Origin: Anaerolinea sp.
GTDB taxonomy: Bacteria; Chloroflexota; Anaerolineae; Anaerolineales; Anaerolineaceae
Reading direction: 5' to 3'
DNA length: 10,000 bases
Assembly: GCA_020216845.1 (NCBI GenBank)
Contig: JAIWNK010000087.1
Span: 1 to 10,000 of the forward strand
Both the position numbers and the translations under genes were made by a program. Shown in pieces: positions 1 through 5,736 of the stretch. Position 1 is the first letter of the stretch, and each line of letters starts with the position of its first letter. Below the pieces are notes generated by a model that was given only the letters and a program-made list of their open reading frames with translations, was not told the DNA's origin and ran no database searches.

Positions 1-616
1 GCCTGCCCGGCAGGGTGCAGTGGAAAAAGGTGAGCGGGCGCACAAAGAATTGCTGCTTTCGCCGTTGTTGTGGTCGTTTGGGGTGTTGTTGTTGGTTTAT
101 GTTGGCGTGGAAAATGGCGTGGGGGGCTGGGTTTCGACCTATTTGGGTGAGACGACGACCATGGTCGCGGCAGATGCTGCGCTTGTGACCTCTTTGTTTT
201 GGCTGGCATTGACGGTTGGTCGGTTCCTGGCAACATTGCTTGGGGTGCGCGTGAAGGCGGTGGTGTTGTTGGGCGGCAGTTTGAGCATTGCGTTGCTGGG
301 CGCTTTGTTATTCGTAGCTGGTCAGGGGCATGTGGGCCTGAGCGTGGCAGCCGTGATTGTGCTGGGGTTGGGATTTGCGCCCATCTTTCCAACGGCTGTG
401 GCCATGGCAACTGCGGCATTTCGGCAGGCTCCGGGGGCGGCAGCGAGTGTGTTGGTGGCCTTGGGCAGTGTGGGGGGAATGGTCTTGCCATGGTTGCAGG
501 GCGTGTTGTTATTGAAGTTGGGCGCATTGGCCTGTACTTTGGTGACTCTGGGGGGTGTTTTGCTGATGGGCGGGTGTTTTGTCTTGGTCTGGATTTGGAA
601 TCGCAAGCTGGCTTAA
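1..616 (+). CDS. MFS transporter, C-terminal half (5' end outside window)
   Basis: Secondary transporter of the inner membrane, probably for a sugar or another small solute. The frame is open to the left edge (first full codon at base 2) and ends at TAA 614-616, so about 204 residues are visible. GTG at 20 is an internal codon rather than a proven start. Six hydrophobic stretches can be read, matching transmembrane helices 7-12 of a 12-helix major facilitator. The first contains VGVENGVGGWVSTYL, the kind of glycine-rich helix seen in FucP/GlcP-like sugar symporters. The fourth contains GLGFAPIFPTAVAMA, also typical of that group. The protein ends in a short basic tail (WNRKLA). The HAD gene starts 19 bases after the stop on the same strand, consistent with an operon for uptake and phosphate-ester handling of a sugar. 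The fold is seen with good confidence; the substrate is inference, and the FHS-type assignment is tentative. Confidence 0.85.
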   Translation, partial: PARQGAVEKGERAHKELLLSPLLWSFGVLLLVYVGVENGVGGWVSTYLGETTTMVAADAALVTSLFWLALTVGRFLATLLGVRVKAVVLLGGSLSIALLGALLFVAGQGHVGLSVAAVIVLGLGFAPIFPTAVAMATAAFRQAPGAAASVLVALGSVGGMVLPWLQGVLLLKLGALACTLVTLGGVLLMGGCFVLVWIWNRKLA

Positions 617-625
617 ATTAAAAAT

Positions 626-630
626 GGAGA
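626..630 (+). promoter_or_regulatory. Ribosome binding site of the HAD gene
   Basis: GGAGA lies 5 bases before ATG at 636. The in-frame ATG at 624 overlaps this motif and has only A/T-rich sequence before it. The site therefore favours 636 over 624 as the start. Confidence 0.7.
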
Positions 631-635
631 ACGAT

Positions 636-1310
636 ATGCGCGGAATGATTTTTGACTTCAATGGGGTGTTATCGTGGGATACGGATTTGCATGAGCAGGC
701 GTGGCGGCAGATTTCTGCGGAGCTGCGTGGGGAAGCGATGAGCGATGAGGAGATGAAGCAGTACATGCATGGGCGTACCAATGCTGAGATTTTGGCGTAT
801 GTGTTGCAACGTCCAGTTTCGGCACAAGAGGCTGCTTTTCACTCTGAGCGCAAGGAGGTTCTCTATCGGCAACTGTTTTTGGCGCGCGGCCGGCACTCAC
901 TTTCGCCGGGGGCAACATTGTTATTGGATGCTTTGGTGCAGGCGGGTTGGCCGCATACGATTGCAAGCAGCTCTGGCTGGAGCAATATGGCGTTTTTCAT
1001 TGAGCAGTTTGAGTTGGGGCGTTGGTTTAATATCCAAAAAATTGTTTATGACGATGGCAGTTTGCCAGGGAAGCCGGCGCCGGATATGTATTTGCGGGCG
1101 GCAGAACGAATTGGTTTGTCGCCGGCAGACTGTGTGGTTGTGGAGGATGCCCCCTCGGGGATTGAGGCGGCGCGAAGGGCCGGCATTGGCTGGATTGTGG
1201 CGATTGGACCCAAAGAGCGGGCAGTTGAGTTGGCTTCCTGGCCAGGGGTCAATCAAGTCATCATGCAGTTGGACGCTTTATTGCCGTTGGTGCAAGGCGG
1301 GATGGGCTGA
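636..1310 (+). CDS. HAD-superfamily phosphatase/phosphomutase-like hydrolase (beta-PGM-like subgroup)
   Basis: A 224-residue cytoplasmic enzyme, the usual length for HAD-IA proteins with a helical cap such as beta-phosphoglucomutase and sugar-phosphate phosphatases. Motif I is FDFNGVL with the nucleophile at Asp7. The second acidic residue of the usual DxD, the general acid/base, is replaced by Asn9. The cap spans roughly residues 15-85 and includes YMHGRTNAE near 43-51. Motif II is IASSSGW (109-115), the motif III lysine is in PGKPAPD (Lys146), and motif IV is VVEDAPSG (Glu170, Asp171). The start was chosen at 636 because it has a good ribosome site; the frame is open further upstream into the transporter. 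The gene follows the MFS gene closely, so a sugar phosphate is the likely substrate class, but the exact reaction cannot be read. With Asn9 the protein may be a slow or specialised phosphatase rather than a mutase. Confidence 0.88.
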   Translation: MRGMIFDFNGVLSWDTDLHEQAWRQISAELRGEAMSDEEMKQYMHGRTNAEILAYVLQRPVSAQEAAFHSERKEVLYRQLFLARGRHSLSPGATLLLDALVQAGWPHTIASSSGWSNMAFFIEQFELGRWFNIQKIVYDDGSLPGKPAPDMYLRAAERIGLSPADCVVVEDAPSGIEAARRAGIGWIVAIGPKERAVELASWPGVNQVIMQLDALLPLVQGGMG

Positions 1311-1311
1311 T

Positions 1312-2223
1312 TTAGCCTTTGAATGGTTGACCGTTGTAGGGCAGTGGATTGAGGGAAGCAATCAGTTCGCGGGTGTGTTGACGCATGGCGGCTGCCAGGG
1401 CTGGCCATTCCAACACGGGGGATAGGTCGCGGGCATGGATGGCGCGCCCAAATCGTAGGCGGATGTGAATTGGCCAGGCGTCACGGCGCACAATCTGTAC
1501 AACCATTTGCAGAAAGGACGCAGCGCGCTGACGGGCTTTGGGCGGACGACGGTTGCGTACATAAGGCAGCTGATCGGCGTGTGGGCTGATGACCCCGCTC
1601 ACAGCAGCGGGAAGGAATTGCGTTTGGGGTACTTTTTGCAGCATGATGCCAGGGCTGGAGGACCATTCGCTGAGGAATTCGAGTGCGCCGGGGCTAAAAC
1701 CGGGGTCGGGGTCCATTTGTCCGGCGGGGAAGATGAGCACAACGTGTCCCTCATGTAGACGTGTGCAGGCAGCCCGGATAACGGAGGCGCGGTCGCTGGC
1801 TTCATCGCCAAGGTAGAGCATGTGTGGGCTGGTGTTTGGCATGGCCATCAAAAAGGGCTGTGGATTGCTGACCATATACACATCGTTGCGCGGCAAACTG
1901 GAGATGATGGCGAGGATTTCCAATCCGCCGGGGTGATTGCTGGTGATGAGCAGCGGGCCAACTTTGGGAATGTTTTCTGTGCCGCTGACCGTGCAAGAAG
2001 TGGAGAGACGGCGTAACATAGTGCCGCAAGCTGGTCCGATCCCTTCTTCGGCCACCTGAGCATCTGTATTGGCCAGCAGGGTGGCAAAGCGGCGCATGGC
2101 TGGGCGGAAGATCAGCCCAAATAACCCGGCGCGACGCCCGCGAGGGGGAATATTGAGGCCTGAGAGTAATTCGCGCGTGCAGATATTGGTTAGGTTTTGA
2201 ACAGTTTGAGGGTCAGCTGTCAT
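1312..2223 (-). CDS. PlsC-like glycerolipid acyltransferase family protein
   Basis: A 303-residue protein of the lysophosphatidate/glycerolipid acyltransferase superfamily, which transfers acyl groups to lysolipids at the membrane. The block SNHPGGLE (95-102) is the family's acyl-transfer motif, with His97. At the partner position there is Glu102 where HX4D is usual. IFPAGQMDP (164-172) matches the substrate-binding FPEGT motif but lacks its glutamate. A hydrophobic segment follows the His motif (LEILAIISSL). No signal peptide is visible; the N-terminal 80 residues are basic and helical and resemble no domain I recognise. The ATG at 2223 lies 18 bases after the ADP-ribosylglycohydrolase stop, so the two are probably co-transcribed. 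The ribosome site is weak (GAG three bases before ATG). The acceptor is unknown; a phospholipid or ornithine-lipid type lysolipid are both possible. Confidence 0.8.
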   Translation of the reverse strand: MTADPQTVQNLTNICTRELLSGLNIPPRGRRAGLFGLIFRPAMRRFATLLANTDAQVAEEGIGPACGTMLRRLSTSCTVSGTENIPKVGPLLITSNHPGGLEILAIISSLPRNDVYMVSNPQPFLMAMPNTSPHMLYLGDEASDRASVIRAACTRLHEGHVVLIFPAGQMDPDPGFSPGALEFLSEWSSSPGIMLQKVPQTQFLPAAVSGVISPHADQLPYVRNRRPPKARQRAASFLQMVVQIVRRDAWPIHIRLRFGRAIHARDLSPVLEWPALAAAMRQHTRELIASLNPLPYNGQPFKG

Positions 2224-2241
2224 AAACTCGATCAGATTAAT

Positions 2242-3159
2242 TCAAGCCATCAGGCGATCGGCTAGTTGGATAAAATCGGCGCAACGCCACTCAATGCCGC
2301 TGCGTAATGGCCATTCGCCGCGTAGCCCTGCTTGCCAACGGGCCGGAATGGCCGAGAGGCCATAGGCTGCGCCGGCAATTGCGCCCATCACTGAGCCGGC
2401 GGTATCTGCATCGGCGCCAAGGTTGACGACCTGTATCAATGCCTCTTCAAACGAGTCGGTGGTGAGCAGCCCCCAGATGACGCTTTCAAGGGTGTGACGC
2501 ACCCAGCCAGTGTTGCGCAGCGCTTCACGACGTCGGGTGGGGGCGCGCTCGATCACGGCGCGCAATTCGGCGGGCATATCTACCGCGGCCAAAGTCGCCT
2601 GGACTGCTTCGGCAGGGGCCATGCCATGTGAAAGTTCGAAGATGAGCAAGTTGACAAAGACGGAAGAAGCAACACATTCTTCGTTCATGTGCGTAACTCG
2701 GCTTTGCAGTTCGCTGTCGGCGATCAGGTGCAGGCGATAATCCCACCAGGCAACGGCAACTGGCCAACAGCGCATGATGGAGCCGTTGGCGGCGTTGGAT
2801 GGGCTGCCCTGACGAGCGCGTTCGGCTGCTTCTTCCCACGTGAGGCCATCTTGCACACCTTTGAGGACGATGGAGGTATACAGGCCAATATCGGGTGGAT
2901 TGCGGCGGAACCAGTCTAGAAAGCGTTGTGACAGATCAACGGGGTTGAGTGGGCGATGGGCAAGCAAGCTTTCGGCCAGGGCCAGGGCCATTTCTGTGTC
3001 GTCGGTAAATCGGCCAGCAGCAACCCGCCCGGGAATCAGATCGCGCACCAGGCTTTCGGGCGGGGTGGGGGGGCAAAATTCCAAAGGCATGCCAAGCGCA
3101 TCGCCAATGGCAGCTCCAACAGCTACGCCGCGTAAACGGTCTTGCATTTGTTCGTCCAA
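2242..3159 (-). CDS. ADP-ribosylglycohydrolase family protein (DraG/ARH type)
   Basis: A 305-residue all-alpha enzyme of the DraG/ARH family, which uses a binuclear Mg or Mn centre to cleave ADP-ribose from proteins, nucleic acids or small molecules. The family signatures are present in order. These are GAAIGDALGMPLE (15-27), the metal site FTDDTEM (51-57; Thr52, Asp53, Asp54), NGSIMR (125-130), and the second metal site GADADTAG (248-255; Asp250, Asp252, Thr253) followed by the small-residue helix SVMGAIAGAAYG. All expected metal ligands are intact, so it should be active. Translation probably starts at TTG 3159, because GAGG lies five bases before it; the first in-frame ATG, 12 bases downstream, is too far from that site. 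No ADP-ribosyltransferase is visible nearby. The gene is divergent from rarA across a shared 64-bp region and precedes the PlsC-like gene. Its substrate is unknown; homologues include metabolic and DNA/protein de-ADP-ribosylases. Confidence 0.92.
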   Translation of the reverse strand: MDEQMQDRLRGVAVGAAIGDALGMPLEFCPPTPPESLVRDLIPGRVAAGRFTDDTEMALALAESLLAHRPLNPVDLSQRFLDWFRRNPPDIGLYTSIVLKGVQDGLTWEEAAERARQGSPSNAANGSIMRCWPVAVAWWDYRLHLIADSELQSRVTHMNEECVASSVFVNLLIFELSHGMAPAEAVQATLAAVDMPAELRAVIERAPTRRREALRNTGWVRHTLESVIWGLLTTDSFEEALIQVVNLGADADTAGSVMGAIAGAAYGLSAIPARWQAGLRGEWPLRSGIEWRCADFIQLADRLMA

Positions 3160-3164
3160 GTGTA

Positions 3165-3168
3165 CCTC
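3165..3168 (-). promoter_or_regulatory. Ribosome binding site supporting a TTG start
   Basis: On the minus strand this reads GAGG, followed by five bases and then TTG (3159-3157). The next ATG in frame (3147-3145) would be 17 bases away from it. The spacing therefore supports the rarer TTG initiation codon for the ADP-ribosylglycohydrolase. Confidence 0.65.
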
Positions 3169-3173
3169 GCAGA

Positions 3174-3201
3174 TTGAGATGACAGATATCTTGATTATAA
3201 T
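3174..3201 (+). promoter_or_regulatory. Sigma-70-type promoter for rarA
   Basis: TTGAGA (3174-3179, five of six consensus bases) is separated by 16 bases from a perfect TATAAT (3196-3201), which is followed by GC. The expected transcription start is near 3208. That leaves a leader of only about 16 bases before the rarA ATG at 3224, with no convincing Shine-Dalgarno sequence inside it. It is the strongest promoter-like sequence I found, and it lies in the only true intergenic gap of the window. Confidence 0.7.
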
Positions 3202-3222
3202 GCAAGAGTGGTAGAATCACAG
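3194..3222 (-). promoter_or_regulatory. Candidate opposing promoter for the ADP-ribosylglycohydrolase operon
   Basis: The -10 region ATTATAAT (3194-3201) is its own reverse complement, so TATAAT can also be read on the minus strand (3199-3194). Seventeen bases upstream on that strand is CTGTGA (3222-3217), a poor -35 match (three of six). A start near 3187 would give a leader of about 28 bases that includes the GAGG ribosome site. The -10 symmetry is seen directly; promoter use on this strand is inference. Confidence 0.4.
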
Positions 3223-3223
3223 C

Positions 3224-4552
3224 ATGGACCTTTTCGATCACGTTATGCAACAGGATATGGAAGCCCGTGCGCCGTTGGCGGCGCGAATGCGACCGCGCAG
3301 CTTTGAGGAGTTTGTTGGACAGGAACATATCATTGGCGAGGGGCGATTGTTGCGCCGCGCGATTCAAGCGGATCGGCTATTCTCATCTATTTTGTTTACC
3401 GGTCCGCCCGGTACAGGCAAGACAACCCTGGCACAATTGATTGCGCAATACACACAGGCGCATTTTGAGACGATTTCAGCCGTGTTGGCTGGGGTGGCAG
3501 ATTTGCGGCGGGTGATTGGTGAGGCGCAAGAGCGGCGGCGCTTGTATCAGCGACGGACGCTGTTGTTTGTGGATGAGGTGCACCGGTGGAACAAGGCTCA
3601 ACAGGATGCGTTACTGCCACATGTTGAGAGTGGGCTGATTACCCTGATTGGGGCAACGACCGAAAACCCATATTTCGATGTGATCCCGGCGTTGGTGTCG
3701 CGCTCGCGTGTGTTTGAACTGAAGCCACTGACGGATGAACAGCTGAATCGGGTTTTGGAGCAGGCGTTACACGACCCCGAGCGCGGCTATGGCCGTTATA
3801 CCGTGCAATTAGAAGAGGCGGCGCGGCAGCACCTGATTGATTTGTGTGGCGGAGATGCGCGCAATCTTTTGAATGCGTTGGAACTGGCCGTGGAGACAAC
3901 GCAGCCAATGCTGGATGGGCGGATTGTCATTACGCTGGAGGTGGCACAAGAATCCATTCAGCGCCGCGCGGTGGTGTATGGCAAAAATGGAGACCCTCAC
4001 TACGATACGATTTCTGCTTTCATTAAATCGGTGCGCGGCAGCAACCCGGATGCAGCATTGTATTGGCTGGCAAAAATGTTGTTGGCCGGGGAAGATGCAC
4101 GCTTTATTTTGCGCCGGCTGATCATTTTGGCAGGCGAAGATATTGGGTTGGCTGACCCGCGCGCGTTGCAGGTGGCTGTGGCGGCAGCGGATGCGTTTGA
4201 TCGGCTTGGTATGCCGGAAGGCATCTTTCCGATTGCGGAGGCGACCTTGTATTTGGCGACGGCGCCTAAATCCAATTCGGTGATGGCTTACTTCCAGGCG
4301 GCAAAATGGATCGAAGAACATGGGGTTGGCCCTGTGCCGTTGCACCTGATGGATTCGAGCCGCGATGCGCGTGGCTTGGGACATGGACAAGGGTATCTCT
4401 ATCCACATGATTATGAAGGGCATTTTGTGGCGCAGGATTATTTGCCGTCGGGGATGGAGGGGGTGCGCTTCTATCAGCCTTCTGATCAAGGCTATGAGGC
4501 AAGTTTGTTCGAGCGATTGCAGCGTTGGGCAGCACAGGGAAAGAAGCCGTGA
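3224..4552 (+). CDS. rarA: Replication-associated recombination protein RarA (MgsA), AAA+ ATPase
   Basis: A 442-residue AAA+ ATPase of the RarA/MgsA/WRNIP1 family. It acts as a tetramer with single-strand-binding protein at stalled or blocked replication forks. The N-terminus MDLFDH and the following PLAARMRPRSFEEFVGQ block match the family start closely, which fixes the ATG at 3224. Walker A is GPPGTGKT (60-67), Walker B is LLFVDEVH (113-120) followed by RWNKAQQDALLPHVE, sensor 1 is GATTEN (143-148), and an arginine-finger segment SRSRVF lies at 159-164. The C-terminal half carries the conserved MgsA tetramerisation region, including YWLAKML and AGEDIGLADPRAL. Length is normal and all catalytic motifs are intact. 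Expression is likely driven by the promoter at 3174-3201. Its stop overlaps the GTG start of the histidine phosphatase, so the two are co-translated. Confidence 0.97.
   Translation: MDLFDHVMQQDMEARAPLAARMRPRSFEEFVGQEHIIGEGRLLRRAIQADRLFSSILFTGPPGTGKTTLAQLIAQYTQAHFETISAVLAGVADLRRVIGEAQERRRLYQRRTLLFVDEVHRWNKAQQDALLPHVESGLITLIGATTENPYFDVIPALVSRSRVFELKPLTDEQLNRVLEQALHDPERGYGRYTVQLEEAARQHLIDLCGGDARNLLNALELAVETTQPMLDGRIVITLEVAQESIQRRAVVYGKNGDPHYDTISAFIKSVRGSNPDAALYWLAKMLLAGEDARFILRRLIILAGEDIGLADPRALQVAVAAADAFDRLGMPEGIFPIAEATLYLATAPKSNSVMAYFQAAKWIEEHGVGPVPLHLMDSSRDARGLGHGQGYLYPHDYEGHFVAQDYLPSGMEGVRFYQPSDQGYEASLFERLQRWAAQGKKP
4536..4540 (+). promoter_or_regulatory. Ribosome binding site of the histidine phosphatase, inside rarA
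   Basis: AGGGA lies eight bases before GTG at 4549. The GTG overlaps the rarA stop as GTGA (4549-4552). This supports GTG 4549 over the in-frame TTG at 4525, which would add eight residues unlike the family N-terminus. Confidence 0.55.
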
Positions 4553-5193
4553 GCCTGGTCTATTTGCTACGACATGGCGAGAACGATGTAATGGCGCGCC
4601 GTTTGGCTGGGCGGTTGCCCGGCACGCACCTCAATCGGCGCGGGCAAGAGCAGGCGCAGCAGGTGGCCGAAAAACTGGCCGATGCTCCTATTCGGGCTAT
4701 CTTTAGCAGTCCATTGGAACGGGCGGTGGAGACGGCAATGCCGTTGTCGGAGCGTTTGGGCGTGCCTGTGCAGGTGTTGGATGGGCTGAATGAGGTGGAT
4801 TATGGGACGTGGCAGGGGCGAAGTTATCGTCAATTGGAGCGATTGAAGCTTTGGCGGCAGCTGCGCGTGGCGCCTTCGCGGGTGCGCTTCCCTGGCGGTG
4901 AGACGCTGATGGAGGTGCAAGAGCGGGCTGTGATGGCTGTGCAGTGGGCTATGACACAGGTCGGCGCTGACGAAGGGGTGGCGTGCTTCACCCATGGGGA
5001 TGTTGTTCGATTGGTAACGACCTGGGCTTTGGGGTTGCCGTTTGACTCGTTTCGCCTTTTTCAGGTGGATACGGCTTCGCTGACGATTTTGGCGTTTGGC
5101 GAAGGCCGTTTGCAGCAGGTGCGATGTGTTAATCAGAACCTGGCAGGCGACGAAACCAAAACCAGGCCGAAGGCCAGGGGGCTTGATCGTTAA
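4549..5193 (+). CDS. Histidine phosphatase family protein (phosphoglycerate-mutase-like)
   Basis: A 214-residue cytoplasmic phosphatase of the histidine phosphatase superfamily branch 1 (phosphoglycerate mutase, CobC and broad-specificity phosphatases). The catalytic motif is LLRHGEND (Arg8, His9, phosphohistidine at His9). The second arginine is in SSPLERA (Arg58), the acid in NEVDYGTWQGR (Glu82), and the second histidine in CFTHGDVVRL (His149), so the active site is complete. The segment LAGRLPGTHLNRRGQEQA strongly resembles the actinobacterial/chloroflexal MSMEG_4193-like subgroup. The GTG start overlaps the rarA stop by four bases, so translation is coupled. The C-terminal 20 or so residues (Lys/Arg-rich) lie in a region that also encodes the end of the methyltransferase on the other strand. 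The substrate cannot be told from sequence; the family includes sugar-phosphate, cobalamin-precursor and nucleotide phosphatases. Confidence 0.9.
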   Translation: MSLVYLLRHGENDVMARRLAGRLPGTHLNRRGQEQAQQVAEKLADAPIRAIFSSPLERAVETAMPLSERLGVPVQVLDGLNEVDYGTWQGRSYRQLERLKLWRQLRVAPSRVRFPGGETLMEVQERAVMAVQWAMTQVGADEGVACFTHGDVVRLVTTWALGLPFDSFRLFQVDTASLTILAFGEGRLQQVRCVNQNLAGDETKTRPKARGLDR

Positions 5194-5734
5194 CCTGCGT
5201 TTGACCATATTCGACCGCACTGAGGCAAAACCCTTTTGCAAACAGGTTTTGCAAATTGGCTTCGTCCATCCAGCGGTGGGCGTTTTCAGCATCGTCAGGG
5301 GTGGAGAGGTGGGCAAAAAGCAGATAGGTCGCCTGAGGGGATAGCAAGCGTAGCAATTGGGCGTGATAGTCGGCGAGCTCATCTGTTGAAAGGCTATGAG
5401 CGCAGCCGACATCAAGGGCAAACTCATAGGGCCCGGTGAGAAAGTCTAGCCGTGTGACGGGGGATACGTGGAAATGGGCCAGAGTGTGCAGGTTGGCGGC
5501 TTGGGCGCGGCGGGTGGCTTCTTGAATGGCTTGTGGGATGAAGTCTACCCCATCTACTTGCCAGCCCAGTCGGGCCAGATACAGGGCAGCGCGTCCAAAC
5601 CCACAGCCCAGGTCGAGGGCGCGTCCAATGGGCATTTGAGCTGCTGTACGAAGCACTTCTGGGGGTGGGTCAGGCTGATCCCATGGAATGCGTCCGCTTT
5701 GATAGATTTCGGTCAGGCGATTGGGATCACTCAT
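5129..5734 (-). CDS. Class I SAM-dependent methyltransferase
   Basis: A 201-residue small methyltransferase with the Rossmann-type SAM fold. Motif I is ALDLGCGFGRAALYLA (39-54), and the acidic residue that binds the ribose hydroxyls is in GVDFIP (Asp64). The leader segment SGRIPWDQPDPPPEV is typical of the TehB/thiopurine-methyltransferase-like group acting on small molecules, where a PWD motif precedes the SAM site. The C-terminal WFWFRRLP block is a plausible final beta strand. It is the last gene of the minus-strand operon. Its ATG comes two bases after the TAA of the glycosyltransferase upstream, with no Shine-Dalgarno sequence, so translation probably depends on reinitiation. Its last 65 bases overlap the 3' end of the histidine phosphatase gene on the other strand. 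The acceptor may be a sugar or lipid made by the neighbouring glycosyltransferases, but that is only context. Confidence 0.88.
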   Translation of the reverse strand: MSDPNRLTEIYQSGRIPWDQPDPPPEVLRTAAQMPIGRALDLGCGFGRAALYLARLGWQVDGVDFIPQAIQEATRRAQAANLHTLAHFHVSPVTRLDFLTGPYEFALDVGCAHSLSTDELADYHAQLLRLLSPQATYLLFAHLSTPDDAENAHRWMDEANLQNLFAKGFCLSAVEYGQTQVNDQAPWPSAWFWFRRLPGSD

Positions 5735-5736
5735 GC

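Noticed and set aside
769..1425. 218-residue plus-strand frame crossing the HAD/acyltransferase junction
   Set aside because: Trp/Arg/Cys-rich translation without a domain; it overlaps two well-supported genes.
3809..4489. 226-residue open frame antisense to rarA
   Set aside because: It lies wholly inside rarA, whose family motifs are intact. Its translation is rich in His, Arg, Gln and Pro, as expected of a reverse-frame shadow, and it has no recognisable domain.
5140..5185. Inverted repeats near the end of the histidine phosphatase (GGCC-GAA-GGCC and a CCTGG/CCAGG pair) as a terminator
   Set aside because: The first stem is only four bases and is not followed by a T run; the second has a loop of about 19 bases. 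Both lie within overlapping coding sequence.
4567..5427. 286-residue minus-strand frame over the histidine phosphatase
   Set aside because: It covers the phosphatase catalytic motifs in reverse and part of the methyltransferase in a different frame; the composition (His/Pro/Gln/Leu) is that of a shadow.
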